Assembly: GCA_013152435.1 (NCBI GenBank)
Contig: JAADGJ010000111.1
Coordinates: forward strand, 1 to 59,700
DNA from: Chloroflexota bacterium
Lineage (GTDB): Bacteria > Chloroflexota > Anaerolineae > DUEN01
Direction of reading: 5' to 3'
Length of the DNA: 59,700 nt
The notes below the pieces were generated by a model. It was not told the DNA's origin. It searched no databases and worked only from the letters and a program-made list of their open reading frames with translations. The position numbers and the translations under genes were made by a program. This document shows, piece by piece, positions 6,393 to 15,669 of this stretch; within the stretch, counting starts at the first letter, position 1, and each line of letters begins with the position of its first letter.

Positions 6393-8444
6393 GTGAACAG
6401 GAACGAGATAGCCAACCGACTGGCGGAATATGATCGGCGGGCGGGGGAGCTTGTCGCCCGGATGAGCCTGGAAGAAAAGGTGGACCTGATGGGCGGGAGG
6501 AGGAGCCTGCTGAGCATACAGCTCCGGGACGGCGGGCGCTACAACAAGGTCCCCTATCCGGCTGGCGGCAATGAGCGTCTGGGGATCCCTCCCCTGCTGT
6601 TCTGTGACGGCCCTCGCGGGATGGTCCCCAATCACGGGACGTGTTTCCCGGTCTCCATGCAACGGGGCGCCAGTTTTGACGTGGAGTTGGAGGAGCGCGT
6701 CGGCGAGGCCATCGCCAAAGAGATCCGGGCGGTGGGTGGCAACTATTTCGGCGGCGTCTGCATCAATCTGTTGCGGCATCCGGCGGGCGGCCGGGCGCAG
6801 GAGACGTACGGGGAGGATCCGTTCCATGTGGGGCAGATGGGGGCGGCGCTGGTCCGGGGCGTGCAGAAGCACAACGTGATGGCGTGCGTCAAGCATTACG
6901 CCCTTAACAATCAGGAGACCACCCGGTTTAAGGTCGATGTCACCTGCGACGAGCGCACGCTGCGGGAGGTGTATCTTCCGCACTTCAAAGAGTGCCTGGA
7001 CGCCGGGGCGGCCAGCGTGATGGGGGCCTACAACAAGTTCCGGGGCGTGCACTGCTGCCATAACGCCTACCTGCTCCGGACGATCCTGAAGGAGGAGTGG
7101 GGCTTTTATGGGTTCGTGATCAGCGATTTCTTCTGGGGCGTGCGGGACACGGTGGAGGCGGCCAACGCCGGATGTGACGTCGAGATGGCGCACACGAAGT
7201 ACTACGGGAAGAGGCTGGTGCGGGCCGTCAGGCGGGGCGACGTCCTCGAGGCCGTGATCGCCGAGGCGGCGCGACGGATCGTGCGGACGATCTTGATGTT
7301 CACCGAGGCAGCCGATCCTCTGGGCGATTATCCGGAGTCGCTGCCCGCCTGTGAGGAGCACATCCGGCTGGCCCTAGAAGTCGCTGAGAAGTCGATCGTC
7401 CTCCTCAAGAATGAGGCGGGCACGCTGCCGTTCGACAGGGATCGGGTGAAGAGGGTGGCGTTGTTGGGCCGGTTGGGCGATTTCGCCAACATCGGTGATC
7501 ACGGCTCCAGCCGGGTGTTCCCGCCCTATGTGGTGACCCCGCTGGAGGGGTTGCGGAAGGTACTAGGGCCCTCCGTCGAGATTTTGTATGGCGAGGGTAA
7601 GGATCTGGAGGAGGCCCGGCGGATCGCGTCGAGGGCGGATGCGGTCGTGTTCGTCGTGGGCTATGACCATCGGGATGAGGGGGAGTACGTGGAGTTCCTG
7701 GGCGGCCTGATCAAGGTCGGAGGGGACCGAGACGATTTGCGGCTGCACAAAGGGGATGTGGATCTGATCCGGGCCGTGGCGCCAGCGAATTCGAACGCTG
7801 CCGTCGTGCTGATCGGCGGAAGCGCCATCGTGGTGGAGGAGTGGAGGGATCAGGTGCCGGCGATCCTGCATGCCTTCTATCCGGGCATGGAAGGGGGCAC
7901 GGCGATTGCCAGGGTCCTCTTCGGCGAGGTGAATCCGGGCGGGAAGCTGCCCTTTACGATCCCCGCCGATCCGGCTCATCTCCCCGAGTTCGACAAGTAC
8001 GCCACTCGCGTGGAATACGATCTCTATCACGGGTACACCAAGCTGGAGCGGGAAGGGCATGTCCCGGCCTTTCCCTTCGGCTTCGGGCTCTCCTACACGA
8101 CCTTCCGCCAGACGAATGCCTCCTTCGAGGTGGACGGCGATCAGGTGGTGGCCTCCGTGGACGTGACGAATATGGGGAAGCGCACCGGGGATCAGGTGGT
8201 GCAATTCTACGTGGGGTTTGAGAACTCCACCGTGGACCGCCCGAAGAAGCTCCTGCGGGGTTTCCAGCGGGTGACGCTGCAGCCGGGGGAGACGAAGAGG
8301 GTGCTGATCTCCTGTCCCATCGAGCGGTTGCGCTGGTACAATCCGGAGACCTCCTCTTGGGAGTTGGAGCGCATGGAGTACCAGGCTTATATCGGCTTCA
8401 GCAGCGATGAAAAGGACCTGCTGAGGGGCGCTTTCTCTCTTTGA
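6393..8444 (+). CDS. Family 3 glycoside hydrolase (beta-glycosidase)
   Basis: This is a 683-residue protein. An N-terminal TIM barrel contains KHYALNNQE and FVISDFFWG, where Asp245 is the expected nucleophile. An alpha/beta sandwich follows (VALLGRLGDFANIGDHGSS, FVVGYDHRDEGEYVE), then a C-terminal fibronectin type III-like domain (VDVTNMGKRTGDQVVQFYV). GH3 enzymes release terminal beta-linked glucose, xylose or arabinose. The order of domains and the HYALNNQE motif are those of fungal- and Clostridium-type beta-glucosidases. The GTG at 6393 has AAAGGAG 9 bp upstream and lies 74 bp after a strong promoter. No signal peptide is seen, so it probably acts on imported oligosaccharides in the cytoplasm. 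It is monocistronic; the next gene is on the other strand. Confidence 0.88.
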   Translation: MNRNEIANRLAEYDRRAGELVARMSLEEKVDLMGGRRSLLSIQLRDGGRYNKVPYPAGGNERLGIPPLLFCDGPRGMVPNHGTCFPVSMQRGASFDVELEERVGEAIAKEIRAVGGNYFGGVCINLLRHPAGGRAQETYGEDPFHVGQMGAALVRGVQKHNVMACVKHYALNNQETTRFKVDVTCDERTLREVYLPHFKECLDAGAASVMGAYNKFRGVHCCHNAYLLRTILKEEWGFYGFVISDFFWGVRDTVEAANAGCDVEMAHTKYYGKRLVRAVRRGDVLEAVIAEAARRIVRTILMFTEAADPLGDYPESLPACEEHIRLALEVAEKSIVLLKNEAGTLPFDRDRVKRVALLGRLGDFANIGDHGSSRVFPPYVVTPLEGLRKVLGPSVEILYGEGKDLEEARRIASRADAVVFVVGYDHRDEGEYVEFLGGLIKVGGDRDDLRLHKGDVDLIRAVAPANSNAAVVLIGGSAIVVEEWRDQVPAILHAFYPGMEGGTAIARVLFGEVNPGGKLPFTIPADPAHLPEFDKYATRVEYDLYHGYTKLEREGHVPAFPFGFGLSYTTFRQTNASFEVDGDQVVASVDVTNMGKRTGDQVVQFYVGFENSTVDRPKKLLRGFQRVTLQPGETKRVLISCPIERLRWYNPETSSWELERMEYQAYIGFSSDEKDLLRGAFSL

Positions 8445-8506
8445 CGAGGGGCAATGGGGGATGAAGCATCGCTTCGTCCTTCGCAGCGTTTCCCAGCCCT
8501 CTTCCC

Positions 8507-8640
8507 GTGAGTGCCCATATATACGGCTTCTTTTGTGGCGTAACCCTATATCTTGATGTGGGTGGCGGAGGGCGCTGCCTTCCGCCACCCGAAAAGCCAA
8601 ACTGGAGGGAGGCTTCGTCCCCTCCAGAAAAGGCCTTTCT
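8507..8640. repeat. Second copy of the fold-back element core, with added hairpin
   Basis: About 100 bases starting GAGTGCCCATATATACGGC align with 4528-4629. The central hairpin is GGGTGGCGGAGGGC, loop GCT, then its complement, against GGGTAGCGAAGGGC in the first copy. Two base pairs have changed on both sides, so pairing is kept. A second hairpin (CTGGAGGG and its partner, 8612-8637) follows. It sits between the GH3 and GH31 gene ends. Confidence 0.55.
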
Positions 8641-8684
8641 CCCGCCTGGCCTCGGCCCAGTTCCTTGTGGAGATCGAATAGAGG

Positions 8685-11600
8685 TCAGGTGGAAGCGGGC
8701 CGTGACGCGTACCGCAGATCGCTCACCGGCGTGCCGGCCTCGTCCACGAAACGGAAGTAGAAGCCGAACATGCGACCGGAGAACTCCTCCTGCGGGCCGC
8801 GCGTGGCCTTAACCAACACCTCGTTCCACCCGGCGCGCAGCGTGACCGGCGCCCGCAATGGCTCGATCACCCGTATGCCGTCCGCTGCGAATACGAGCTC
8901 CCCATTGCACCACAGCTTCAGCTGCTCCTCGCCGGACAGCTCCGCCCACACGGTCCGCTCGTCCGGGGACCACACGGCGCAGGCCGCGTAGGCCACCGCA
9001 TCGCGAATCGGTTGGGGAAGCCCGTCCTTCTTGGTCGACAGCAGATGCGTGAAGTTCACATATCCGAAGCTGTCCAGCACCTCGTGCTCCCGCCATCGCA
9101 TCCGGCCGTCCCGGCCTTCCATAGTCGCCTGGGGATCGACGCCGTGCTCCGGCGGGTACGCCGTTTCGAAGCCTTGTCCCCCGTTGGGGAAGGGCCCTGC
9201 GGTCAACCACGGGCTGGCGTAGGCATGAGTGAGCAGCGCCGTGCTTTGCAGCGTGTGCGTTGCGCCGCCCACCGAGGCCTCCGCTGTGACCTCGACCTCC
9301 GGGCTACACACCGTCGGCTCCTGAGTCCGCTCCAACGCCCACCACGCATCGGCGATGCCTCCGCTCCCGGCGGCGCTCTGTCCCTCACCCGTCGGAGACG
9401 CTCGCCATCCGGGGGGCGGCGTCAACGAGAACCGGGCCGTCAGATCGGGATTGCCCCAGGGATTCCGCACGTAGGCTCGCACCAGCAGGTGGCCCGGCTT
9501 GGCGCCCAGCGAGACCTCCACGCCTAGCTCGGGCGTCCGCACTGGCGCCTCCCGGGGTGTCCCCCCCGGCGTGATGATGACCTGAATCGGCGCTCGCACG
9601 GGGTGCTTGCCCAGGTGCACGGTCAGCAGCCGCCCAGCCGGATCGTAAACCCACCCTTCGCCCTCGGCCAGCGGCTCGCCGTTCACCTGCACCTCGGCCG
9701 GGGGATCGCTGTCGTGCAGGATCACGTGCCAGATCCGGGCGTTGGGCATGCCCTGGAACTCCCCTTCCGATGCGGCGATGGCGATCTCCGGCTTCTCCCC
9801 CTCACGGTACGTGATCCGTGTCCTGGCGTACTCGCCGCGTTCGTATGCATAGGTGTCGCCGTCATCCTCGTACAGATCGAACGTGGCGTCGCCGCCGGGG
9901 TAGACGTGCAAAGTGACCTCGTCTAGCGGACGCTGGTCGGCGAAGAGGACCTCGGGGCCCATGGGGATCAGGCTGCCGCCTCGCACGAACAGCGGCAGCG
10001 TGTCCAACGGCGCCTCCGCCTCGATCGTGCGGCCGCCCTCCCAGCGTCGCTCCGTCCAGAAGTCGTACCAGGTCCCGTCGGGCAGGTAGACCTCCCGGCG
10101 TCGGGCGCGCGGCTCCACCACGGGCGCGACCAGGAAGGCGGGGCCGAACATGAACTGATGTTCCGCCGCCACCGCGGCGGGGTCGTCTCCGAAGTCCAGG
10201 ACCATGGCTCGCATAAACGGCCGTCCCGTCTCGTGCGTCCGGCGAGCGCAGGCGTAGATGTACGGCAGGAGTCGGTAGCGCAACCGCATGTAGCGGGCGC
10301 AGATCGCCTCTACCTGCGGGCCGAAGGTCCAGGGCTCGTTGCCGGGCCGCGTGCCGTGGGTGCGGAAGATGGGGCAGAAGGCGCCCCACTGATACCAGCG
10401 GGCGTACAGCTCGCCGCCGAAGGAGGGCGTGAGGAAGAACCCGCCGATGTCGGTGGTCCAATACGGCTGGCCGGAGAGGCACACCTCCTGGCCGACGATC
10501 ACCTGATCGCGCAGCACATCCCAGTCGGCGTTGATGTCGCCTGACCACATGAGCGTGCCATATCGGGGGATCCCGGCCCAGGCCGTCCGGGCCAGCGCGC
10601 ACACGCGCAGATCGCTCTCCTGTCGCTGGTGCTCGTACAGGCCCCTGGACCAGAGGAGCGAGTAGATGTTGTGGACCCGCTCGCGAGGGCCCAGGAAGTG
10701 CTGAACGCCCTCGCTGTGTTTCTCCACCTCCCCCATGTCGGTCCAGTAGGCGCGTATCCCCTGGCGCCAGAGAGGGCGGACATGGGCCCACCACGCGGCT
10801 CGAGCCTGGGGATGGGTGTGATCGAACACAGCTCGGGGATCGGAGTCGATGTCCACCAGGAACCCTCGGCGATGGAACTCTTGGAAGGTGAGCGCCTGCC
10901 GGTCGATGAAGGGGTGCTGCGCCTGCATGACCCGGAAGCCCATCTCCCGCAGCGTCTGCAACATGGCGGCCGGGTCCGGCCAGTCGGCCGCGTCCCAGGC
11001 CAGATCCCCGAACCGCTTGAACCAATGCCAGTCGATGACCAGGACGTCGCATGGCAGGTTGCGATCCCGGTATCCCCGGGCGATGTGCATCAGTTCCTCG
11101 GCGCTGCGATAGCGATTCTTGCACTGGATCAGCCCCAGCGCCCAGCGCGGCGGCAGTTCCGGCTGGCCAGTGAGTTGGGTGTAGCTCTCCAGGATGCGAT
11201 CGGGGGCTGGCCCGTAGATGAGGAAGAGGTCCAGCTCGCCGTCGTCCAGCAGGATGGTGAGGCGTTCCGGGTGCTCCTCCCCGGAGGGCTGGGCGTGCGG
11301 CCAGGGGGGCGGGGCCCAATCCGGTCGCATGGGTGCCGGCATCGTCTTCCCCTCGGCGATCACCCAGCGGGATGGCCAGGAGGAGTTGAGGAAAAGACCG
11401 TATCCGGCGGTGGTGAACGCCAGTGGGATGCCGCCGTTGCCGCTATGCCGCCCGGCGTCCCACTCCTGCCACATGCGGCGCTCGCGGCCGCGCAGGTTGA
11501 GCTGCGAGAGGGCTCCCTGGCCCAGGCCGTAGACGCCCACACCCTTTGGGAGCGTCACCCGACACACCCTTCGGCTGCCTTCCCACTCGATGCCGGGCGC

Positions 11601-11918
11601 GTCCTCCGGTGTGGACGCCACGATGTTGCCCTGTGCATCCACCAGACGTAGCCGGAAGGGGTCCCGCCGGATCTCGGCCCGCAGCTCGGACGTGGCCAGG
11701 ATGATCGTCTCCTCCCCGACGGTGAGCGAGGTTTCCAGGTGCGGCGCCGGATCGACGGCCAGGGTGAACGTCTCCTCCGCCCGGAACTCCCCGTGGGGGG
11801 CCAGGCGAACGCGAAGGACGTTGGCCGCTGTGAATCGCACCTCCAGGAGTGCATCGTCCACCGAGAGCAGCGCGCCGCCCGGGATAGGCGTGGCTTCTTG
11901 CACTCGTGTGATGGTCAT
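8685..11918 (-). CDS. Family 31 glycoside hydrolase with C-terminal beta-sandwich modules
   Basis: This is a 1077-residue protein. An N-terminal galactose-mutarotase-like domain leads into a TIM barrel with VLVIDWHWFKRFG and YWTDMGEVEKHSEG, whose Asp near residue 394 is the GH31 nucleophile. WSGDINADWD near residue 460 carries the acid/base Asp. A proximal beta domain ends about residue 790. The last ~290 residues are extra: an immunoglobulin-like stretch, then a jelly-roll-like module starting WLTAGPFPNGG. GH31 members are alpha-glucosidases or alpha-xylosidases; the adjacent acetyl-xylan esterase and GH3 suggest alpha-xylosidase acting on xyloglucan. Two ATGs are possible. The one at 11918 has GGAGGGG directly upstream, while the ATG at 11933 overlaps that site, so 11918 is chosen. 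No signal peptide is seen. It is the last gene of the GH3-CE7-GH31 operon. Confidence 0.88.
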   Translation of the reverse strand: MTITRVQEATPIPGGALLSVDDALLEVRFTAANVLRVRLAPHGEFRAEETFTLAVDPAPHLETSLTVGEETIILATSELRAEIRRDPFRLRLVDAQGNIVASTPEDAPGIEWEGSRRVCRVTLPKGVGVYGLGQGALSQLNLRGRERRMWQEWDAGRHSGNGGIPLAFTTAGYGLFLNSSWPSRWVIAEGKTMPAPMRPDWAPPPWPHAQPSGEEHPERLTILLDDGELDLFLIYGPAPDRILESYTQLTGQPELPPRWALGLIQCKNRYRSAEELMHIARGYRDRNLPCDVLVIDWHWFKRFGDLAWDAADWPDPAAMLQTLREMGFRVMQAQHPFIDRQALTFQEFHRRGFLVDIDSDPRAVFDHTHPQARAAWWAHVRPLWRQGIRAYWTDMGEVEKHSEGVQHFLGPRERVHNIYSLLWSRGLYEHQRQESDLRVCALARTAWAGIPRYGTLMWSGDINADWDVLRDQVIVGQEVCLSGQPYWTTDIGGFFLTPSFGGELYARWYQWGAFCPIFRTHGTRPGNEPWTFGPQVEAICARYMRLRYRLLPYIYACARRTHETGRPFMRAMVLDFGDDPAAVAAEHQFMFGPAFLVAPVVEPRARRREVYLPDGTWYDFWTERRWEGGRTIEAEAPLDTLPLFVRGGSLIPMGPEVLFADQRPLDEVTLHVYPGGDATFDLYEDDGDTYAYERGEYARTRITYREGEKPEIAIAASEGEFQGMPNARIWHVILHDSDPPAEVQVNGEPLAEGEGWVYDPAGRLLTVHLGKHPVRAPIQVIITPGGTPREAPVRTPELGVEVSLGAKPGHLLVRAYVRNPWGNPDLTARFSLTPPPGWRASPTGEGQSAAGSGGIADAWWALERTQEPTVCSPEVEVTAEASVGGATHTLQSTALLTHAYASPWLTAGPFPNGGQGFETAYPPEHGVDPQATMEGRDGRMRWREHEVLDSFGYVNFTHLLSTKKDGLPQPIRDAVAYAACAVWSPDERTVWAELSGEEQLKLWCNGELVFAADGIRVIEPLRAPVTLRAGWNEVLVKATRGPQEEFSGRMFGFYFRFVDEAGTPVSDLRYASRPAST

Positions 11919-11954
11919 GGGGCACCCCTCCATTCGATAGGTGGGTGGTTCCGT

Positions 11955-12923
11955 CTATCCCCACAGACGGGTCAGGAACCGGATCTTTTCGACCGTTTGG
12001 TAGGGGCCGCCGCCCTCGTGGTTGTTGTAGCGGTAGATGCGGATGTCCTTGGGGCCGCCGTAATGGTTGTACGCGGCGAAGACCGTGGATGGCGGGCAGA
12101 CGAGGTCCATGAGGGCGACGGAGAACAGGGCCTGTGCCCGGGCCCGGGCTGCGAAGTTGACGCCGTCAAAGTAGGAGAGCGTGTGAAAGACGGTGTCGAT
12201 CTTATCCCGGTGCACGAGGCAGTATTTGGCGATCTCGGCGTAGGGCGTCGCGTCGGTGATCTCCGTGGCGCGGCGATAATGACATAGGAAGGGCACGTCG
12301 GGCATGACGGCCTGGACGTCGGGCACCAGGCCGCTGACGGCGAGGGTGACCCCGCCGCCCTGGCTCACGCCGGTAATGGCGATGCGCTCCGGATCCAGGG
12401 CCGGATGTGACCGGGCGGCCTCCACGGCTCGTGCGGCGTCCGTGAACACGCGACGGTAGTAGTAGGTCTTGGGGTCCAGGATGCCGCGGGTCATGAACCC
12501 AGGGTAGTGGGGATTGGACCCGTCCGGTTCGGGATCGGGCGTATCGCCGGGAGCCCAGGTGCTGCCTTGGCCCCGGGTGTCCATGACCAGATGGGCATAG
12601 CCGACGCTGCTCCATAGGAGCCAGTCGGTGGGAAAGCCACGACCGCCGCCGTAGCCGATGTACTCAACGACGCAGGGCAGCGGTTCCTGGCGATCCCGGG
12701 GCAGGAGCAGCCAGCCTTTAACCGGCTGGCCGCCGTAGCCGTTGAACGTGACATCGAAGGTCTCCACCGTGCGCAGCCCGTAGTCCACAGGCTCGAACCG
12801 GGCATCCAGCGGGGTTTGCCGTGCTTCGGCCAGGGTCTGTTGCCAGAAATCGTCGAAGTCGGACGGCTCCTCGCGGGCGGGCCGGTAGACTTTCAGTTGA
12901 TCCAGGGGCAGATCGAAGAGCAT
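11955..12923 (-). CDS. Acetyl-xylan esterase / cephalosporin-C deacetylase (CE7)
   Basis: The 322-residue length is typical for CE7. The signatures are all present: DTRGQGS (about 107), GVSQGGG with the nucleophile Ser (about 186), [10 protein letters not shown] carrying the catalytic Asp, and NNHEGGG carrying the catalytic His. CE7 enzymes remove acetyl groups from xylo-oligosaccharides, usually inside the cell, which fits the lack of a signal peptide. The ATG at 12923 follows GGGAGGA. The GH31 gene starts 36 bp downstream and the GH3 gene ends 154 bp upstream, so these three genes probably form one transcript. Deacetylation would free the chains for the GH3 and GH31 enzymes. Confidence 0.9.
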   Translation of the reverse strand: MLFDLPLDQLKVYRPAREEPSDFDDFWQQTLAEARQTPLDARFEPVDYGLRTVETFDVTFNGYGGQPVKGWLLLPRDRQEPLPCVVEYIGYGGGRGFPTDWLLWSSVGYAHLVMDTRGQGSTWAPGDTPDPEPDGSNPHYPGFMTRGILDPKTYYYRRVFTDAARAVEAARSHPALDPERIAITGVSQGGGVTLAVSGLVPDVQAVMPDVPFLCHYRRATEITDATPYAEIAKYCLVHRDKIDTVFHTLSYFDGVNFAARARAQALFSVALMDLVCPPSTVFAAYNHYGGPKDIRIYRYNNHEGGGPYQTVEKIRFLTRLWG

Positions 12924-13077
12924 GGCCTATCCTCCCGGGGAAAGTTTGCCTGACGAGTGATCGCCTCGATCGCCACAAGGCGACTCAGGGACCCTCGGGC
13001 TACAGTATGGACTACGAGATCATGGTTTGTCAACTGACCCCTGCGGGGCTTCGTCAGTGATGTGGCGCTATCCTCGC

Positions 13078-15240
13078 CTACTCGACGACCTCGAACGACC
13101 CACGCAGGCCGTCCGCCGAGCTGCCGCCGATCCAGAGATGGAATCCCCCGGGCTCGGTGACGAACGCCATGTCCCGATTGTGGAAGCGCAGATCGTCCGT
13201 ATGCAGCGTGAACTGGATCGTGCGCCTCTCGCCGGGCTCCAGCCGCACCCGCTGGAAGCCCTTCAGCTCCTTTACCGGCCGAGTGACGCTGCCGACCAGG
13301 TCCCGCACGTAGAGCTGGACGATCTCCTCGGCGGCTACAGAGCCAACGTTCTGCACGTCTACGGACGCCACCAGGCTTTCGCCGAGGCGGATGCGCTCGC
13401 GGGACAGCCGCAGGTTCTCGTACTGGAATCGCGTGTAACTTAGGCCATAGCCGAAGGGGAACAGCGGCGTCGGCGCCACGTCCAGGTACGAGGAGAAGAA
13501 TCCAACCGGATCCAGCGGCGTCCCCAGCGGGATCTCCCGATCGACTTGCTGCGGCGGGCGGCCCGTGTTCTTGTGCGCGTAGTAGATGGGGATCTGTCCC
13601 ACGGCCCGAGGGAACGTGACCGGGAGCTTGCCCGACGGTGACTCGTCGCCGAACAGGAGGTCGGCGATGGCGGGGCCGCCCATGGTGCCCGGGTGCCAGG
13701 CGATCAGGAGCGCGTGCACCTTGTCGACCACGCGACTCAGGGTCAGCGGCCGCCCCGTCATGACCACGGCGATGGTCGGCTTGCCCTCCGCAGCCACGGC
13801 CTCGATGAGCGCCTCCTGCGCTCCGGGGAGGTCGAGGAACGCCCGGCAATGCGCCTCGCCGCTGAGGATGGCGTCCTCGCCCACGAACAGGAGGACGACG
13901 TCCGCCTTCCGGGCGGCCTCGATCGCCTCATCGAACTCCTTGCGGCCGTCGCTGCGCGGGCTCTCCAATCCGGGGGCGAAGAGGACCTCGGCCTTCCCCT
14001 TCAGCCGCTCCCGGATAGCTCGCAGCGGCGTGATCGTGTCCTCCGGCCGGCCATCGAAGACCCAACAGCCGAGCTGATCGGCAGGGGCGTCTGCCAATGG
14101 CCCGATGACGGCGACGGCGCGCACGTCCCCGGAGAGCGGCAACACGTCCTCCTCGTTCTTCAGGAGTACGACGCTCTCCCGCGCCAGTTGGCGGGCCACC
14201 TCCAGATGATCCGGGGCCAGCAGGACGGACTGGCGCGTTGGGTCCACGTAGGGGTTCTCGAATAGGCCCAGGCGCATCTTGACCCGCAGGATGCGGCGCA
14301 CGGCCTCGTCGATGAGCTCCAGAGGCACCTCGCCCTCGGCGACCAGCGCCGCCAGGTGCTGGCGATAGCTCTGGCTGACCATCTCCATATCGACGCCGGC
14401 CGTCACCGCCGCCCGCGCCGCGTCCTTCTCATCAGTGCAGAAGCCGTGGACGACCATCTCGGTGACGGATTGCCAGTCGCTAACGACGAAGCCGTCGAAG
14501 CTCCATTCGCCCTTCAGGATCTGGCGCAGGGTGAACGCGTTGCCCGTCGCCGGGATGCCATTGATCTCGTTGAACGCGCTCATCACGGTGGCCGTTCCGG
14601 CCTCGACGCAGGCCTTGAACGGCGGCAGGTACACGTCGCGCAACGTCCCTTCGGGGATCAGCGTCGTGTTGTAGTCACGGCCGCCCTCCGCCGCGCCGTA
14701 GCCGACGTAGTGCTTGGCGCACGCGGCGATGCGGTCGGGAGCGGACGGATCCTCCCCCTGGAAGCCGCGCACCATGGCCCGTCCGAGCTGCGATGTGAGG
14801 TATGGATCCTCGCCGCCGCCCTCGGCGATGCGGCCCCAGCGCGGGTCCCGGGCGACGTCCACCATGGGCGCGAAGGTCCAGTTGACGCCGACGCTGGACG
14901 CCTCCCGGGCGGCGATGGCGGCTGCCTGTTCCACGAGCTCGGGATGCCACGCGGCGGACTGTCCCAGCGGGATAGGGAAGACGGTGCGGAAACCGTGGAT
15001 CACGTCACGCCCCATGATGAGCGGGATGCCTAGCCGGCTCTCCTCCATCGCGATGCGCTGGTAGCGGTTGTACGTCTCCACGTCCACGACGTTGAGGAAG
15101 GAGCCGACCTGGCCTTGTCGGATGAGCTCCTCGCGCTCCTCCCCGGCCCCGCTGATCTGGGCCATCTGGCCGATCTTCTCCTCCAGCGTCATGCGGGCGA
15201 GCAGTTCGTTGGTCTTGGACTCAATCGCTTTCTCGTTCAT
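13078..15240 (-). CDS. bglX: Periplasmic-type beta-glucosidase BglX-like (GH3)
   Basis: This is a 720-residue protein collinear with BglX. It contains MTLEEKIGQMAQI, the segment IMGRDVIHGFRTVFPIPLGQ, KHYVGYGAAEGGRDYN, and FVVSDWQSV with nucleophile Asp255. The C-terminal sandwich and a fibronectin type III-like domain (VDVQNVGSVAAEEIVQLYV) are complete. GH3 enzymes of this group hydrolyse beta-glucosides and beta-xylosides. Unlike E. coli BglX there is no signal peptide, so cytoplasmic action on imported oligosaccharides is likely. The ATG at 15240 lies after AAAGGGGGAG. It is the first gene of the GH3-CE7-GH31 operon, downstream of a repeat-rich spacer. Confidence 0.9.
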   Translation of the reverse strand: MNEKAIESKTNELLARMTLEEKIGQMAQISGAGEEREELIRQGQVGSFLNVVDVETYNRYQRIAMEESRLGIPLIMGRDVIHGFRTVFPIPLGQSAAWHPELVEQAAAIAAREASSVGVNWTFAPMVDVARDPRWGRIAEGGGEDPYLTSQLGRAMVRGFQGEDPSAPDRIAACAKHYVGYGAAEGGRDYNTTLIPEGTLRDVYLPPFKACVEAGTATVMSAFNEINGIPATGNAFTLRQILKGEWSFDGFVVSDWQSVTEMVVHGFCTDEKDAARAAVTAGVDMEMVSQSYRQHLAALVAEGEVPLELIDEAVRRILRVKMRLGLFENPYVDPTRQSVLLAPDHLEVARQLARESVVLLKNEEDVLPLSGDVRAVAVIGPLADAPADQLGCWVFDGRPEDTITPLRAIRERLKGKAEVLFAPGLESPRSDGRKEFDEAIEAARKADVVLLFVGEDAILSGEAHCRAFLDLPGAQEALIEAVAAEGKPTIAVVMTGRPLTLSRVVDKVHALLIAWHPGTMGGPAIADLLFGDESPSGKLPVTFPRAVGQIPIYYAHKNTGRPPQQVDREIPLGTPLDPVGFFSSYLDVAPTPLFPFGYGLSYTRFQYENLRLSRERIRLGESLVASVDVQNVGSVAAEEIVQLYVRDLVGSVTRPVKELKGFQRVRLEPGERRTIQFTLHTDDLRFHNRDMAFVTEPGGFHLWIGGSSADGLRGSFEVVE

Positions 15241-15446
15241 CGGCGTTTACTCCCCCTTTCAGTCTAATGGATCTGAATCGGGCGCAGATCAGGCGGACGC
15301 GCCCGTCACACTTGGTGAGTGCCCCATGTTCCCGGGTAGTTTGCCAGTAAACGGGCAGTTCTTCAAGTCCGTCATCGAGCCAATCCCTGTGGGGTGGGCC
15401 TCACACTCGCCCATGGGCATCAATTTAAGCATCTCGCTCATGTTCC

Positions 15447-15623
15447 GTAGGGGCAACCCTTGTGGTTGCCCAGAACGATGGGATCGGTGATCTGGGGCGG
15501 GCGCCCACAGGGGACATTCCTACCATGGGGTTAGGCATCGTAGGGGCAGCCCCTTGTGGCTGCTCGAAACGGTGGGTGGGGGCGATGATCTGGGGGGCGG
15601 GCGCCCACAAGGGGCGCCCCTAC
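15447..15623. repeat. Two tandem ~80-90 bp fold-back units
   Basis: Unit 1 spans 15447-15524 and unit 2 15540-15623. Both start with GTAGGGGCA, carry a TTGTGG loop between complementary arms (GGCAACC/GGTTGCC in unit 1, GGCAGCC/GGCTGC in unit 2), share GATCTGGGG and CGGGCGCCCACA, and end CCTACC. Unit 2 begins GTAGGGGC and ends with its exact complement GCCCCTAC. Covariation in the inner stem suggests selection for folding or repeated spread of a hairpin element. Confidence 0.6.
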
Positions 15624-15637
15624 CGTGAGATAACACC

Positions 15638-15661
15638 AGCGGCGATTCATGAATCGCCGCT
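15638..15661. repeat. 24-bp perfect palindrome around GCGATTCATGAATCGC
   Basis: All 12 positions on each side pair without a loop. The inner 14 bases recur at 16925-16938, on the other side of the dehydratase gene. It could be an operator, a terminator or a dispersed repeat. Confidence 0.5.
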
Positions 15662-15669
15662 ACCAGTGC

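Larger units (their letters stand above)
15241..15669. other. Repeat-rich spacer upstream of the GH3 gene
   Basis: These 429 bp hold no credible gene. They contain two tandem fold-back units (15447-15524 and 15540-15623) and a 24-bp perfect palindrome (15638-15661). The bglX-like operon starts from here, but I see no clear minus-strand promoter. Confidence 0.6.

Noticed and set aside
6051-7361. 436-codon minus-strand frame opposite the start of the GH3 gene
   Set aside because: It is antisense to conserved GH3 motifs and crosses a divergent promoter region.
9862-11319. 485-codon minus-strand frame within the GH31 gene in another register
   Set aside because: Same strand but wrong frame; the GH31 frame carries the catalytic residues.
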